Shown here piece after piece: positions 1 through 9,044 of a DNA stretch of 51,351 nt. This DNA is from Mycoplasma collis ATCC 35278 (GTDB lineage Bacteria > Bacillota_I > Bacilli_A > Mycoplasmatales > Metamycoplasmataceae), in assembly GCF_000701825.1 (NCBI RefSeq), contig NZ_JNJY01000007.1, positions 1 to 51,351 of the forward strand. The letters run 5' to 3'. The notes under the pieces are model-generated. The model was not told the DNA's origin. It did not search any database and saw nothing but the letters and a program-made list of their open reading frames with translations. Position 1 is the stretch's first letter. Each line of letters opens with the position of its first letter. Made by a program: the position numbers and the translations under genes.

Positions 1-51
1 TTGAATGAATTAATTAAAAAACTTATTATTAAAAATAATTTATTTATTTAA
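1..51 (+). CDS. C-terminal tail of an unidentified gene (partial)
   Basis: Frame 1 stays open from the first base to a TAA at 49-51 and is followed 12 bases later by a good terminator hairpin. This fits the last 16 codons of a plus-strand gene that starts outside the window. The residues seen (LNELIKKLIIKNNLFI) are lysine- and isoleucine-rich and give no clue to function. The open frame is short enough to be chance; the terminator is the main support. Confidence 0.4.
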   Translation: MNELIKKLIIKNNLFI

Positions 52-63
52 TAAAAATGTAAA

Positions 64-100
64 AAAGTGCAAATACAAACGTATTGCACTTAAATTTTTA
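64..100 (+). terminator. Rho-independent-type terminator
   Basis: An inverted repeat (AAGTGCAAATAC / GTATTGCACTT, one bulged base) with a 4-base loop is followed by a T-rich run. A-rich sequence on its left side means it could also act on the minus strand, where the 183-608 gene ends about 80 bases away. Confidence 0.65.
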
Positions 101-182
101 TTTTAGCTGATATAAATTTCATAATTTAATATATATCAAAATGCTGCAAAAAAATATTATTGAAATAAATTAAAAATTAATG

Positions 183-608
183 TTATTCTCTTTTTTTAAA
201 AAAGACAATGTCTTTAGAAATATAAAACTTGTAAACTTCGTCTTCTAAAACGTTTAAATTTTTACTTACTCATAATAATCTTTTCAATAATCTTTTGGAT
301 ATAAATTTTTTTGAAATATCCTCTAATGAAATAATACCTTTTTCTTTAATTATGTTTGAAAAATAACTAGTGTAAATAAAAAAATCGAAAAATTTTATAA
401 TTGTTACTAAGTATAAAGCAAAACAAAAAATTAAAATAGCGATATTAGCTTCATATATTGTTGATTTTATATTTTTTATAGAAAATATAAAACTTAAAGT
501 CATTAAAATAGGAATGCTTAAAGAAAAAAAAGTTAATGTTAAAAAATAAAAAAATAGCTTTTTAATGTTTTGTTTAAATGTATTATATTTATAATTTTTT
601 TCTTCCAT
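183..608 (-). CDS. Hypothetical 2TM membrane protein
   Basis: A 141-residue protein that continues through one UGA (Trp) at 270-272 to TAA at 183-185. It starts with a short charged segment. Two hydrophobic segments follow at about residues 18-40 and 52-76, then a cytosolic-looking basic tail with the block IIKEKGIISLEDISKK. The same block (LIQKKGFISLNDVKKN) occurs in the broken gene just upstream at 619-1066, so the two look like tandem paralogues. No Shine-Dalgarno sequence is visible, and the start lies 11 bases after the upstream stop, so it is probably co-transcribed with that gene. I do not recognise the family. The lineage restriction and the position beside a nucleotidyltransferase-like gene suggest an accessory role (inference). 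Confidence 0.6.
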
Positions 609-618
609 AAAATCTGCA

Positions 619-1066
619 TTAAATATTATATTTATTTAAGTAATTTAAAAATTTACTCAATAATTTTAATTTGTTATTGTAATAGCTATAAATTTCTTTA
701 TCTAAAATATCTATATCTTTATTTATTCTTAACAGAGAAAATAATCATAATTTTCTTATTATGTTTTTTTTTACATCATTTAAAGATATAAATCCTTTTT
801 TTTGAATTAGATCATAATAATATTTAATGTTAAAATAATGTAAAGTAGCATAAATAAGATTAGGGGAAAAATATTATCATTGAAATAGTAAGAAAAATAA
901 TTTGTAAGATAATATATTTTGATCTAAATGCTAAAGTTGTAGCTAAAATAAAAACAAAACCAAAAAAATTCAATATTCAATAAATAAGATAAAAATTTTT
1001 TTTAGATAAGTTTAAAAAATCAATTGACTTTCTAATGTTATTTACTTCTAAATTTTCTAAATTCAT
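619..1066 (-). pseudogene. Frameshifted paralogue of the 183-608 2TM protein
   Basis: Frame A starts with ATG at 1066, overlapping the upstream stop as TAATG, and runs 68 codons with two hydrophobic segments before TAA at 860-862. A frame shifted by one base then stays open from about 862 to TAA at 619-621. It encodes LIQKKGFISLNDVKKN, which matches the conserved block after TM2 in the neighbouring 183-608 protein. Joining the two frames gives about 148 residues, the same length and layout as that paralogue. The break lies in a T5C4 run at about 863-871. It could be a real inactivating indel, slippage-controlled expression or an assembly error. The N-terminal 2TM half might still be made alone. 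Confidence 0.65.
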
Positions 1067-1866
1067 TAATATCCAGAATAAGAACTAAAATATTCAATTT
1101 CTTTAGTTTCTTTTTTATTTTCTAATTCATCCAAATATTTTGTTTTTAATAAATTGTTATTATATTTATTAACATCAATAGCTATTTCTCTTAATTTATT
1201 TACATAGTATGTTTCATTTGATTTTTCATTTGTAATTAATACTTCTTGATATATATTTCTAAGCTTTGTTAAAATTTCATCATAGTAGTAGAATTTTGAG
1301 TTTGTTAAACGTTGTTCTGTTATCATTTGAAATATTGAGCCTGTCGTTATAGCCACACCTAAAAAAGGATTGACTGCAAATAATGCAAGTCCAATACCAA
1401 AAGGAAAAGAACCATATGCAACTGCATCGATATTATTATAATCTTCTCTTTTCTGTTTTATTATATCTATTCAAATCTCGATAAGTTTATGATGATCACT
1501 AGTTAATATAGCTCTTTTATTTCTACTTTTAGGTAAATCATTTATTATTTCATCATAAAATTTTTGATAAATTTTATCATTTTTAATATATAGATCTAAA
1601 AAATGTTTTTTAGAAACTTCATTATCAAAAAATTCTTTTTTTATTTTGAATAATTCTTTAAAAAGAGTATTTAAATCTTCATAGTTAAAATTTTTTAATT
1701 CATTAATTGTTTTTACATATTGAATTTTTATTTTTTTTTGTTCTTCAAAGTTAATGTTTTTCAAAAAATTTTGAATTATTTTTTCTTGGAATGAATGTGG
1801 ATCAACTATGTTATTTGAAATTGTAGGAATACCTACATTGATTATAACATTTAGTAAATTTTTCAT
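1066..1866 (-). CDS. Unknown protein with glycine-rich hydrophobic segment
   Basis: A 266-residue protein read through UGA (Trp) at 1471-1473, with a strong ribosome site (AAGGAG) before the ATG at 1866. Residues 1-130 are charged and helical, rich in Lys, Asn, Phe and Ile. A single Gly/Ala/Phe-rich hydrophobic stretch follows at about 148-180 (AYGSFPFGIGLALFAVNPF is its core). The C-terminal 85 residues are again charged. There is no signal peptide, so the central stretch would be a lone membrane insertion. The gene lies 14 bases after the nucleotidyltransferase-like gene and shares a TAATG junction with the 2TM gene downstream, so the four genes look like one operon. I do not recognise the family. 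Confidence 0.6.
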
Positions 1867-1879
1867 ATTAACTCCTTAA

Positions 1880-3085
1880 TTATAAATTAGTGTTTATTTT
1901 ACTTTTATTGAATAAAAGTAAAGAAAATAAAATTTTAATGTAATTTTCTATTATAAAAATTTTATTTTTAAATAAAGGAAAAAGAATTTCATTATCATTT
2001 AATGTGTTATCAATTTTATAACTTATATAAGTTTTATCTAAAACGTTTTTGAAAATAAATTTTTTAGAAATAATTAAATTATTTTCATTTCAATAAGAGC
2101 TGCTTTTAAAAAGAATTTTAATTTTTTTAAAAAATAATAGATTTTCATTTTCAAAAAACTTTGTTAAAGAAAAAGTTAATGAATCTAAAATTAATTTATC
2201 ATCACTTGTTTTTATAACATTTCCAAAAAATTTAAATTTTTTAAACTTTGGAAAAAATAATTTTTTTTTATTTGTTGATCATATTTGAATGTCATTTTTT
2301 AGAGTTTCATTTTCTGATAATATGTCTAGAATTCTATATTTGTTAATTAAAAAAATATTTATTATTTTTGAAAAGATATAATTCGTTTCATTATCGAATA
2401 AATTATAAAAATTCATCATGTTTTCAAAAAAATTTTTATAATTTAATTTTGAGGTAATTAATTCAATTAAATAAAAATTACCTTCGAAAAAATTACATAT
2501 ATTAAAATCATGTAAATAAAATCAAATATTAACATTGTTAAAAAATGCTTCTAAAATTATTTTATTAGATTTAAACTGTGATATATTTAATTTGTTTCAA
2601 TTTACAAAAACTTCATTAATATCATTAATATTTTGATTTAATTTAATATAAAATTCATCTTTTGTCAAAATATTTGTTTTATAAATTTTGTAAATTTGAA
2701 ATATTTTTCCTAAAAATACATATTCAGGAACAACTTCATAAATTTCATTTTTATAAATAGGTAAATAAAAATCTGAGCTTATCGTTTTAATTAATGAACA
2801 TTCTAAAATAAATTTTTTATCATCAAATTGAATTTGTACTTTTTTAAAAATAGGATTATCAATTATAATTTTTAAAATGTTTAATTTAGATTTTAAATTT
2901 TCTCAATGTTTATTTAATGTATATGAATCAATTTTATTGCTAACTATAATAATATCTAAATCATTTGGTGTTCTTGATATCAAATGATTTTTTTTCAATA
3001 TGTAGCTGCTATGTACTATAATTTTAAAGTTGAATTTTTCTAAATTTAAATGAGCTAAAAAATTTTGAAATGTTTTTTCCATCAT
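1880..3085 (-). CDS. AbiEii/AbiGii-like nucleotidyltransferase-fold protein
   Basis: A 401-residue protein with several UGA (Trp) codons. The N-terminus has the pattern of minimal nucleotidyltransferases of the AbiEii type: a strand and turn at VHSS (24-27), an Arg at 38, then PNDLDIIIV with Asp42 and Asp44 as the candidate metal-binding pair. A second acidic strand may be at FILECSLI, and the sequence continues KNEIYEVVPEYVFLGKIFQ, like the AbiEii helix that follows the core. The turn is HSS instead of GG/GS, so activity is uncertain. The C-terminal 250 residues are Phe/Lys/Asn-rich and unassigned. In AbiE systems this fold is the toxin, but no AbiEi-type HTH antitoxin is next to it. No ribosome site is visible at 3085; the next ATG (3082) is equally possible. 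Confidence 0.4.
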
Positions 3086-3409
3086 GAAAATATAATTTTT
3101 TCAATTTGTGTGTGGGAAATTTAAAAAATAAACTAAATAAGCAACACAAGTTAATTATAGTACTATTTAAAAAATTAATTATTAAAGTTTTTAAAAAGAA
3201 ATAAAAATAGGCTTTTTTAACTAAAATTAAAATTAAAAAAATATTTTTTTATTAATTTAATACAAAATTTTAATTTAAATATATGATACGCTGTTTTTGG
3301 ATCATTATCTTAAGTAAAAAACTTGTTTTATTTATTTAATTTTATTAATTTAATGCTTTTTAATAATAAAAAAGAAGATTTAAATAATAAATATTTTTTT
3401 ATTTTTTTG
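3086..3409. other. AT-rich intergenic region without a gene
   Basis: No supported ORF on either strand. The frame upstream of the 3085 start stays open for about 24 codons without an ATG. There are long A and T runs and a weakly self-complementary stretch near 3345-3420. It must hold the promoter of the minus-strand island, but I cannot place one with confidence. Confidence 0.4.
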
Positions 3410-3458
3410 AGAAATAAAAAAAACAAATAAAAGCATTTTTTAAATCTTTTATTTGTTT
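3410..3458 (-). terminator. Terminator of nox
   Basis: A perfect 13-bp stem (3421-3433 with 3446-3458) has a 12-base loop and a T-rich run on the minus-strand 3' side. It starts about 20 bases after the nox stop codon. Confidence 0.7.
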
Positions 3459-3478
3459 AATTTATTGTTTTAGAAAAA

Positions 3479-4855
3479 TTATTTTTCGTGATAATTTAAT
3501 TTTAATGCGTTTAAAATTGTTTGAATTACAAAATTAAATGGTTTATTAAAGTGAGGTAAGAAGTAGAAATCCATTAATGCGATTTGTGGCAATGTTAAAT
3601 TTTCTTGTATAGCTAATGAAAGAGCATACATAACTTCAGTGTGATTTGCCGCTTTTCCTTTTGAACCAATTTGCGCACCTAATAATCTTAATGTTCTTTT
3701 ATCATAAGTTATTTTAAATCAAACTGGATAGTGATGTTTCATAAATTCAGGTCTATCATTATCTTCAAAATATTCCACAGCAAAATTATCTTTTATATCT
3801 TCAACTCTAGCCGCAGAAACTTCTGTTAATCCTGTTGATGAATAATTATAATCAAATACATTTATTGCATTTGTACCTGAGTATCCTGGAAATGGAATTT
3901 CTTGTCCTGATAAATGGAATGCCGCAATAATCCCTGTCTTAACAGCATTAGTAGCTAATGCTATATGTGCATATTCTTTAGTTGAATTATGGATCATTGA
4001 AGCTGAATCTCCGATAACATATACATTTTCATCATTTAATGATCTTTGGAATTTATCAACTTTAATAGCTCCATTTGGTAATTTTTCAACATTTTGAATT
4101 AACTCAGTATTTGGTCTAAATCCAATAGCTAAAATTACTAAATCAGCTTTATATGCATCTTTATCAGTTACCACACCTGAAACTTTTATTCCATCATGTG
4201 TTAAGAATTTTTCTACTTTTTCACCTAATCTAATTCTAATCCCATGACTTGCCATTGAATTTTCAACTTTTGATGTAAATTCTGGATCAAAATAATTTGG
4301 AATAATTCTATCTTGCATATCTACAAGTGTTACTCTTTTTCCATATTTATGGAAAGCTTCTACTAATTCAATTCCAATATAACCAGCTCCAATAACAACA
4401 ACATCTTTGATTGTTGGATCTATAGCTTTCGCTTTAATTTCTTTTGCATGTGCAAAAATTTTGGAAATTAAAATGTTTTCTAAGTTTACATTTTCAAATG
4501 GAGGTACAATTGGTCATGTTCCACCAGCATAAACTAATTTATCATAGTAGTCTTTAAATGTTTGTTCAGTTTCTAAATTTTTAACTACAACATATTTTTC
4601 TTCTCTATTAACTTCAATAACTTCATGAGATGTTTTGATATTAATGCCTAAACTTTTTAATTCTTCAACGTTTGAATAAAAAAGTCCATCAGGATTTTCA
4701 AATTCTCCACCAACTCATAATGCAATACCACATCCTAAAAAAGAAATATCTGTATTTCTATCATAAGCAACTAATTCATGTTCAGGTGCTACTTTTTTTA
4801 ATGTTCTTAAAAAAGATGTTCCAGCATGGTTTGCCCCAATGGATATAATTTTCAT
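3479..4855 (-). CDS. nox: NADH oxidase (FAD, CoA-disulfide reductase family)
   Basis: A 458-residue flavoprotein, full length for mycoplasma Nox. It reoxidises NADH with O2, restoring NAD for glycolysis, in the cytosol. The N-terminal FAD-binding strand ends in GANHAGTS. The redox Cys lies in FLGCGIALW near residue 43, the NAD-binding Rossmann motif is VVIGAGYIGIE, and the second FAD motif is VYVIGDSA. A C-terminal dimerisation domain contains HHYPV and GAQIGSKG. The ribosome site AAGGAG sits 5 bases before the ATG. It is monocistronic, with its own terminator at 3410-3458, and is divergent from the nfeD gene. UGA codes Trp at several positions. CoA-disulfide reductase activity cannot be excluded from sequence, but mycoplasma members are oxidases. 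Confidence 0.93.
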
Positions 4856-5057
4856 ATTTTCTCCTTAAATTTTAATTTTTTTAATATGTATTTTATTAAC
4901 AAACTATTTAATAATAGTATATTTATGTTAAATATTATATACTTTTTTACTTTTTATTTATCAAATAAAATATATTTGTGTTATTAATTGATAATAAAAT
5001 ATTAAAAAAATTATCTATTTTAATAATTAATTTTGTTTTTTACTTTTAAAAAAATAA

Positions 5058-5069
5058 TATAATTAAATT
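5058..5069 (+). promoter_or_regulatory. -10 box giving a leaderless nfeD mRNA
   Basis: TATAAT at 5058-5063 is followed by six bases and then the ATG at 5070. Initiation 6-7 bases after the box would place the first transcribed base at the start codon. No Shine-Dalgarno sequence is present. Confidence 0.55.
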
Positions 5070-5576
5070 ATGAATTTATTTCAAAGTAATTTAATTTTAA
5101 AATATGTATTTTTAGCTATATTTATACTTATTATAATTAGTTTATTTTTAGCTGAAATTTTAAATCCTGGCTTTTGAATAGGAGTTTCAACAATTGGTTT
5201 TTTTGTTGCTTTAATTATTGTTTCAGCTACTGAAGGAGAAATTATTTATATAGTAATTTCTTGAGCAATTGCTATTTTGATTGATGCTTTATCATATTTA
5301 ATTTTTTGGTTTTTTTTCAGAAAATATTTTGTATTCAAAAAGAAAAAAAATAAAGAAATTTCAAAAGACAATATAGGCTTTTTTAAAGAAACTACTTTAT
5401 TAGAAGATTCTTACGAAGTAAATAATCAAGAGAATAAATATGGAAAAGTAGTGTATGATGATAAAACTTTTTTAACACTTTCTATAAAGGGTGAAGGAAA
5501 AATATCTAAAGGAGAAGTTGTTCAAATCGAATATATAGATGGAAATATTTTATTTGTTAAAAAAAGTAAAAAATAA
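5070..5576 (+). CDS. NfeD-like membrane protein
   Basis: A 168-residue protein with an N-terminal hydrophobic segment (about 10-30), then two more membrane segments around 33-52 and 56-80 containing two UGA Trp codons. A basic linker follows, and the C-terminal 60 residues look like the NfeD OB-fold: alternating strands with GKV, TLSIKGEGKISKGEVVQIEYIDG and LFVKK. The SPFH/slipin gene starts 12 bases downstream with its own ribosome site. The NfeD-slipin pair is a known conserved module in which NfeD acts as partner or scaffold of the membrane-microdomain protein. This is the short form without the ClpP-like protease domain. Confidence 0.75.
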
Positions 5577-5588
5577 AGGAGTTTACAA

Positions 5589-6485
5589 ATGACAAACATT
5601 ACATTAATTGTTATAATCGCCGTTTTTACATTTATTGTTATATCATTTATAATAACTATATTAATAAAAGGGATTAAGAAAATATCTCAAGCTGAATTCG
5701 CTGTGGTGGAGAGGCTAGGAAAATATAACAAAACATTAGATAAGGGTGTTAATTTTATTTTTCCTTTTATTGATAAAATTATTTTAAGAAATAATTTTAA
5801 AGAAAAAGTTTTAGATTTTTCAGAGCAAAGCGCTATTACCAAAGATAATTCAACAATTTCAGTAGATACTGTTATTTATTTACAAATTACAGATCCGCAA
5901 AAATATGCTTATGGAGCGGAAAAACCATTTTCAGCAATTGAAAATTTATGTTATACAACACTTAGAAACTTAATTGGTGAATTAGAATTAGATCAAACTT
6001 TAACATCCCGTGATACAATAAACGGAAAATTAACTATTATTCTTGACACAGCTGCTAATTCATGAGGAATAAAAATTCATAGAGTTGAATTAAAAAATAT
6101 AATCCCGCCATTAGAAGTACAAAAATCAATGGAAAAACAATTAAGAGCTGAAAGAGAAAAAAGAGCAAGCGTTTTAGAGGCTGAAGGATTTAAAATTGCT
6201 TCAGTTTTAAAAGCTGAAGGTGAAAAAGAGGCAGCTATTTTAAAAGCTGAAGCTGAAAAAGAATCTAAAATATTAAAAGCTGAAGCTGAAAAAAAATCGC
6301 TTGAATTATTAAATAGCGTAAAAATTAGCGAAAGTGTTTTAACACTTAAAGCAATTGAAAAATTAACAGATTTAGCCAATGGTAAAGCGACTAAAATAAT
6401 AATTCCACCAAACTTACAATCTGTAGCTTCTTTAATGGGAACAGCAAATGGAATTATTGAAAAAAATAAAAAAGAAAACGAATAA
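5589..6485 (+). CDS. SPFH-domain slipin/stomatin-like protein
   Basis: A 298-residue protein with one N-terminal membrane anchor (6-29), then a band-7/SPFH domain (about 30-190) with the typical AVVERLGKY, GVNFIFPF and TVIYLQITDP segments and SRDTIN in the region after it. A helical coiled-coil of imperfect ILKAEAEKESK repeats spans about 192-240, and the tail has IIPPNLQSVASLMG. It forms membrane-associated oligomers that organise membrane proteins or proteases (family knowledge). The ribosome site AAGGAG is 7 bases from the ATG, it is co-transcribed with nfeD, and it ends before a strong bidirectional terminator. Confidence 0.88.
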
Positions 6486-6511
6486 AAATAATTCTTTTTT
6501 ATTAAATAACT

Positions 6512-6566
6512 AAAACCCTATAACCAAAATAGTTTTTAATAAAATTTGGTTATAGGGTTTTAATGT
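6512..6566. terminator. Bidirectional terminator
   Basis: A perfect 17-bp stem (AAAACCCTATAACCAAA at 6512-6528 with 6545-6561) and a 16-base loop. It lies between the convergent slipin and DHH genes and is flanked by A- and T-rich sequence on both sides. Confidence 0.85.
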
Positions 6567-6590
6567 AAACTTTTTATTAATAATTTAAAT

Positions 6591-7556
6591 TTAATTATTT
6601 TTTCAAATTTCTATTTGCTTTTGACAATCTTCTAAAATATTATCTATTTTACTAATTGAATCAATCATAGCTCCTGATGCATTTAAATGACCACCACCAC
6701 CTCATTTAACAGCTATTTCTCTTACATTTGGGCCATTTGATCTTAATTCCACTCTTCAACTATTTTCTTTTTCTTGTGTAAAAGATAATCAAATATTGAA
6801 TCCTTCAATATTAGCAATTAAATTTGGTCTAGTGGCTTGATTTGGTGTTTTATTAAATCTTTTTTGTTCTTCTAAATTAATAAGATAATATGAAACATTT
6901 TTATAAACTTTAAAATTCGAATGGATATACGCATTAAATTGAATATCATTTAATGATGTTTTAGTTAAATTTTGGTGTATTTTATTTACTTCCATTTTAC
7001 TTTTTCATAATTTCGAAGTTAATAATAATGTTCGTCAACTTGTGTTATTAAATAAAAATCTACCTGAATCAGTGTAAATACCTAAATAAATATATTCAGC
7101 TGCTTTTGCAGAGATTTTTCACTTATTTCTAATAGCAAGATGTGCAACTTGTTCACATGCTGCTACATATGAAGAATCCACTCATAAAGCTGTTGAATTT
7201 AAATCATCATCATTTGGATGATGATCAATCCTAATAATAGCTGCAAATTTATTTTCATCCAACAAATATCTACATTCAATTCTATCTTTAAAATTAGCAT
7301 CCACTATAATTGCTAAAGAATTTTTTAAAAATTCATCACTTGGTATAGTATCATGTTCTAAATTCATAAAGCTGAAAGAATTTTGAGCATCTCCAATTGC
7401 ATAAACTTTTTTATTTGGAAAATTATCTTCAATTAATTTTTTAAGACCGAATTGCGCTCCCAAACAATCTCCATCTGGTCTTATATGGTGAAATATAACA
7501 ATTTGGTCATATTTTAAAATTTGTTCACTAACTTGTTTAATACTACCTTTTTTCAT
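6591..7556 (-). CDS. DHH/DHHA1 phosphoesterase (NrnA/MgpA type), copy 2
   Basis: A 321-residue cytosolic phosphatase/exonuclease. Family members degrade nanoRNA, pAp or cyclic-di-AMP intermediates. Visible motifs are HHIRPDGDCLG (first metal ligands), an IIVDAN strand, RIDHHPNDD (the DHH signature) and, in the C-terminal DHHA1 domain, WGGGGHLNASGA for substrate binding. Length is normal for NrnA. It overlaps the end of the upstream paralogue by 14 bases and has GAGGAA before its ATG, so the two are one operon. The catalytic set looks complete, so both copies are probably active, perhaps on different substrates. Confidence 0.88.
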
Positions 7557-8520
7557 CTGTATATTCCTCAGCTAATTGCACAGCCTTATCAACTATTTCT
7601 TCGATTAAATCAGGATTATTAATCATTGCGCCGGAAGCCTGATCATGACCACCGCCTTTATACTGTCTTCCAATAGTATTAACTTTAGGACCATTTGATC
7701 TTAATCTTACTCTAATTCAATTTTCTGGTTGATCAATAAAGAAAATTCAAATTCTAGAATTATCTAAATTAGCAAGTAAATTTACTTGAGCTGCTTCTTC
7801 GTATTTTAAATTATATTTTTCTTGAATTTCTTTAGTTACATAGTAATAATTAACTTTACCTTTATTTTTAAAATTTAATAAAACTTCTCCATTAAATTTT
7901 GCTAAATTCAATGATTTTTGTGATAAGTGAAAATGAATATTATCAATATTTAAATTATTTTTTAACAAATGCGAAACAACTAAAAAAGTTCTTGAAGATG
8001 TATTAGTATATAAAAATCTTCCAGAATCTGTATAAATACCTAAATAAATATATTCAGCTGCTTTGGTAGTTATTTTTCATTTTGCTTTCATAGCTAAATA
8101 ACCAACCATTTCTGCAGCTGCTACATATGATGAATCAACTCAATTAAAATCGTATTTAATATCAGTTTTATTAGGGTGGTGGTCAATCCTTGCTAATTTT
8201 GTTATTTTTTTTGAATTAATAAGCTCAATACTTTCTAAACGATCAGAACTTGAAGCATCCACTATTATTCCTAACGAATTATTAAAATTTTTTTCATTTA
8301 TTTTATTTATATCATCATGCTTAAAATCTAAAAAATTTAAAATGTTTTTTGAATCTCCGACTAAAAAAACGTTTTTTTCAGGGAAATTTTCTTTTATTAA
8401 ATTTCCTAATCCAAATTGAGAACCTAAACAATCACCATCTGGTCTTATGTGATGAAAAATAAAAATATTATCAAATTGTTTTATTGCGTCAGTTATTTTT
8501 TTTCAACTTCCTGTTTTCAT
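7543..8520 (-). CDS. DHH/DHHA1 phosphoesterase (NrnA/MgpA type), copy 1
   Basis: A 325-residue paralogue of the gene at 6591-7556 with the same motif set: HHIRPDGDCLG, IIVDASSSDR, RIDHHPN and KGGGHDQASGA. The N-terminus (MKTGSWKKI) starts after an AGGAGG ribosome site. It is the first gene of the two-gene operon and divergent from the 8660 gene. Many mollicutes carry two such genes. The substrate (nanoRNA, pAp, pApA or c-di-AMP) cannot be read from the sequence. Confidence 0.88.
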
Positions 8521-8646
8521 TATTCCTCCTTATTATTTATCTTAAAATTTGTTCAATAAATTAATTATTTAGTAATTTATTATTATTAAAATTTTACTAT
8601 ATTTAAAAAGTCTTATTATTTTTTATTTCAATTATTTTTATTTCTT

Positions 8647-8659
8647 TATAATATTAAAT
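8647..8659 (+). promoter_or_regulatory. -10 box giving a leaderless mRNA
   Basis: TATAAT at 8647-8652 ends seven bases before the ATG at 8660. No Shine-Dalgarno sequence lies between them. Confidence 0.55.
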
Positions 8660-8980
8660 ATGAAAAAACAAATACAGTCTATTTCAAGCTCAAAACTAAA
8701 TCTCTCATTTAATTTTGTTATTGAAAATTATTATAGCAGAACTTTAGAAATAAAAATTGATGGTTTATTGAGAGATATAAAATATAATTCAAGCTTTTTT
8801 GATTGATTAATTGAGGATTTAATTTATTTATTAGATCAAAATAAATATCAAAGAAGATGAGATTATGGAATTATATATTTAAGTGGTTTTGAAAGTTTGA
8901 ATTTAAATAATGAACAATTAGAAGAATTATTTTTTCTTTGTAAAAGTGTTACAAATTTTGATTTAGTGCCTAAAAAATAA
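8660..8980 (+). CDS. Hypothetical protein, 106 residues
   Basis: A soluble small protein with two UGA Trp codons, starting right after a -10 box and followed by its own terminator at 8975-9016, so it appears monocistronic. The N-terminal 45 residues look like two or three beta strands (LSFNFVIENYY, TLEIKIDGLL). The middle is an acidic helix (FDWLIEDLIYLLDQ), and a last strand precedes a helix (EELFFLCKSV). There is no signal peptide or membrane segment. I do not recognise the family. Confidence 0.65.
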
Positions 8981-9016
8981 ATTTCATTTATGTTTTTAAG
9001 TGAAATTTATTTTTTA
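8975..9016 (+). terminator. Terminator of the 8660 gene
   Basis: A stem ATAAATTTCA / TGAAATTTAT (8977-8986 with 9001-9010) directly over the stop codon, followed by a T run. Confidence 0.7.
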
Positions 9017-9044
9017 ATAATACATTAAATAATAAGGAGATAAG

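Noticed and set aside
1880-3085. Classical AbiE toxin-antitoxin pair
   Set aside because: No AbiEi-like winged-helix antitoxin gene flanks it, and the nucleotidyltransferase turn is atypical (HSS), so only a fold-level resemblance is claimed.
3086-3478. Possible insertion-sequence remnant in the long AT-rich gap before the accessory island
   Set aside because: No transposase fragment, terminal inverted repeats or target duplication could be identified; the partly self-complementary stretch is explained by A/T composition and the nox terminator.
4318-4320. In-frame UGA codons as premature stops (for example in nox, leuS, mnmG, yidC)
   Set aside because: They fall at conserved or expected Trp positions throughout, which shows UGA reassignment to Trp and not gene decay.
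6077-6379. Long minus-strand ORF inside the slipin gene
   Set aside because: It is antisense to the repetitive coiled-coil region (Ser/Phe/Ala-rich mirror of KAEAEKE repeats); the plus-strand SPFH protein explains the sequence.
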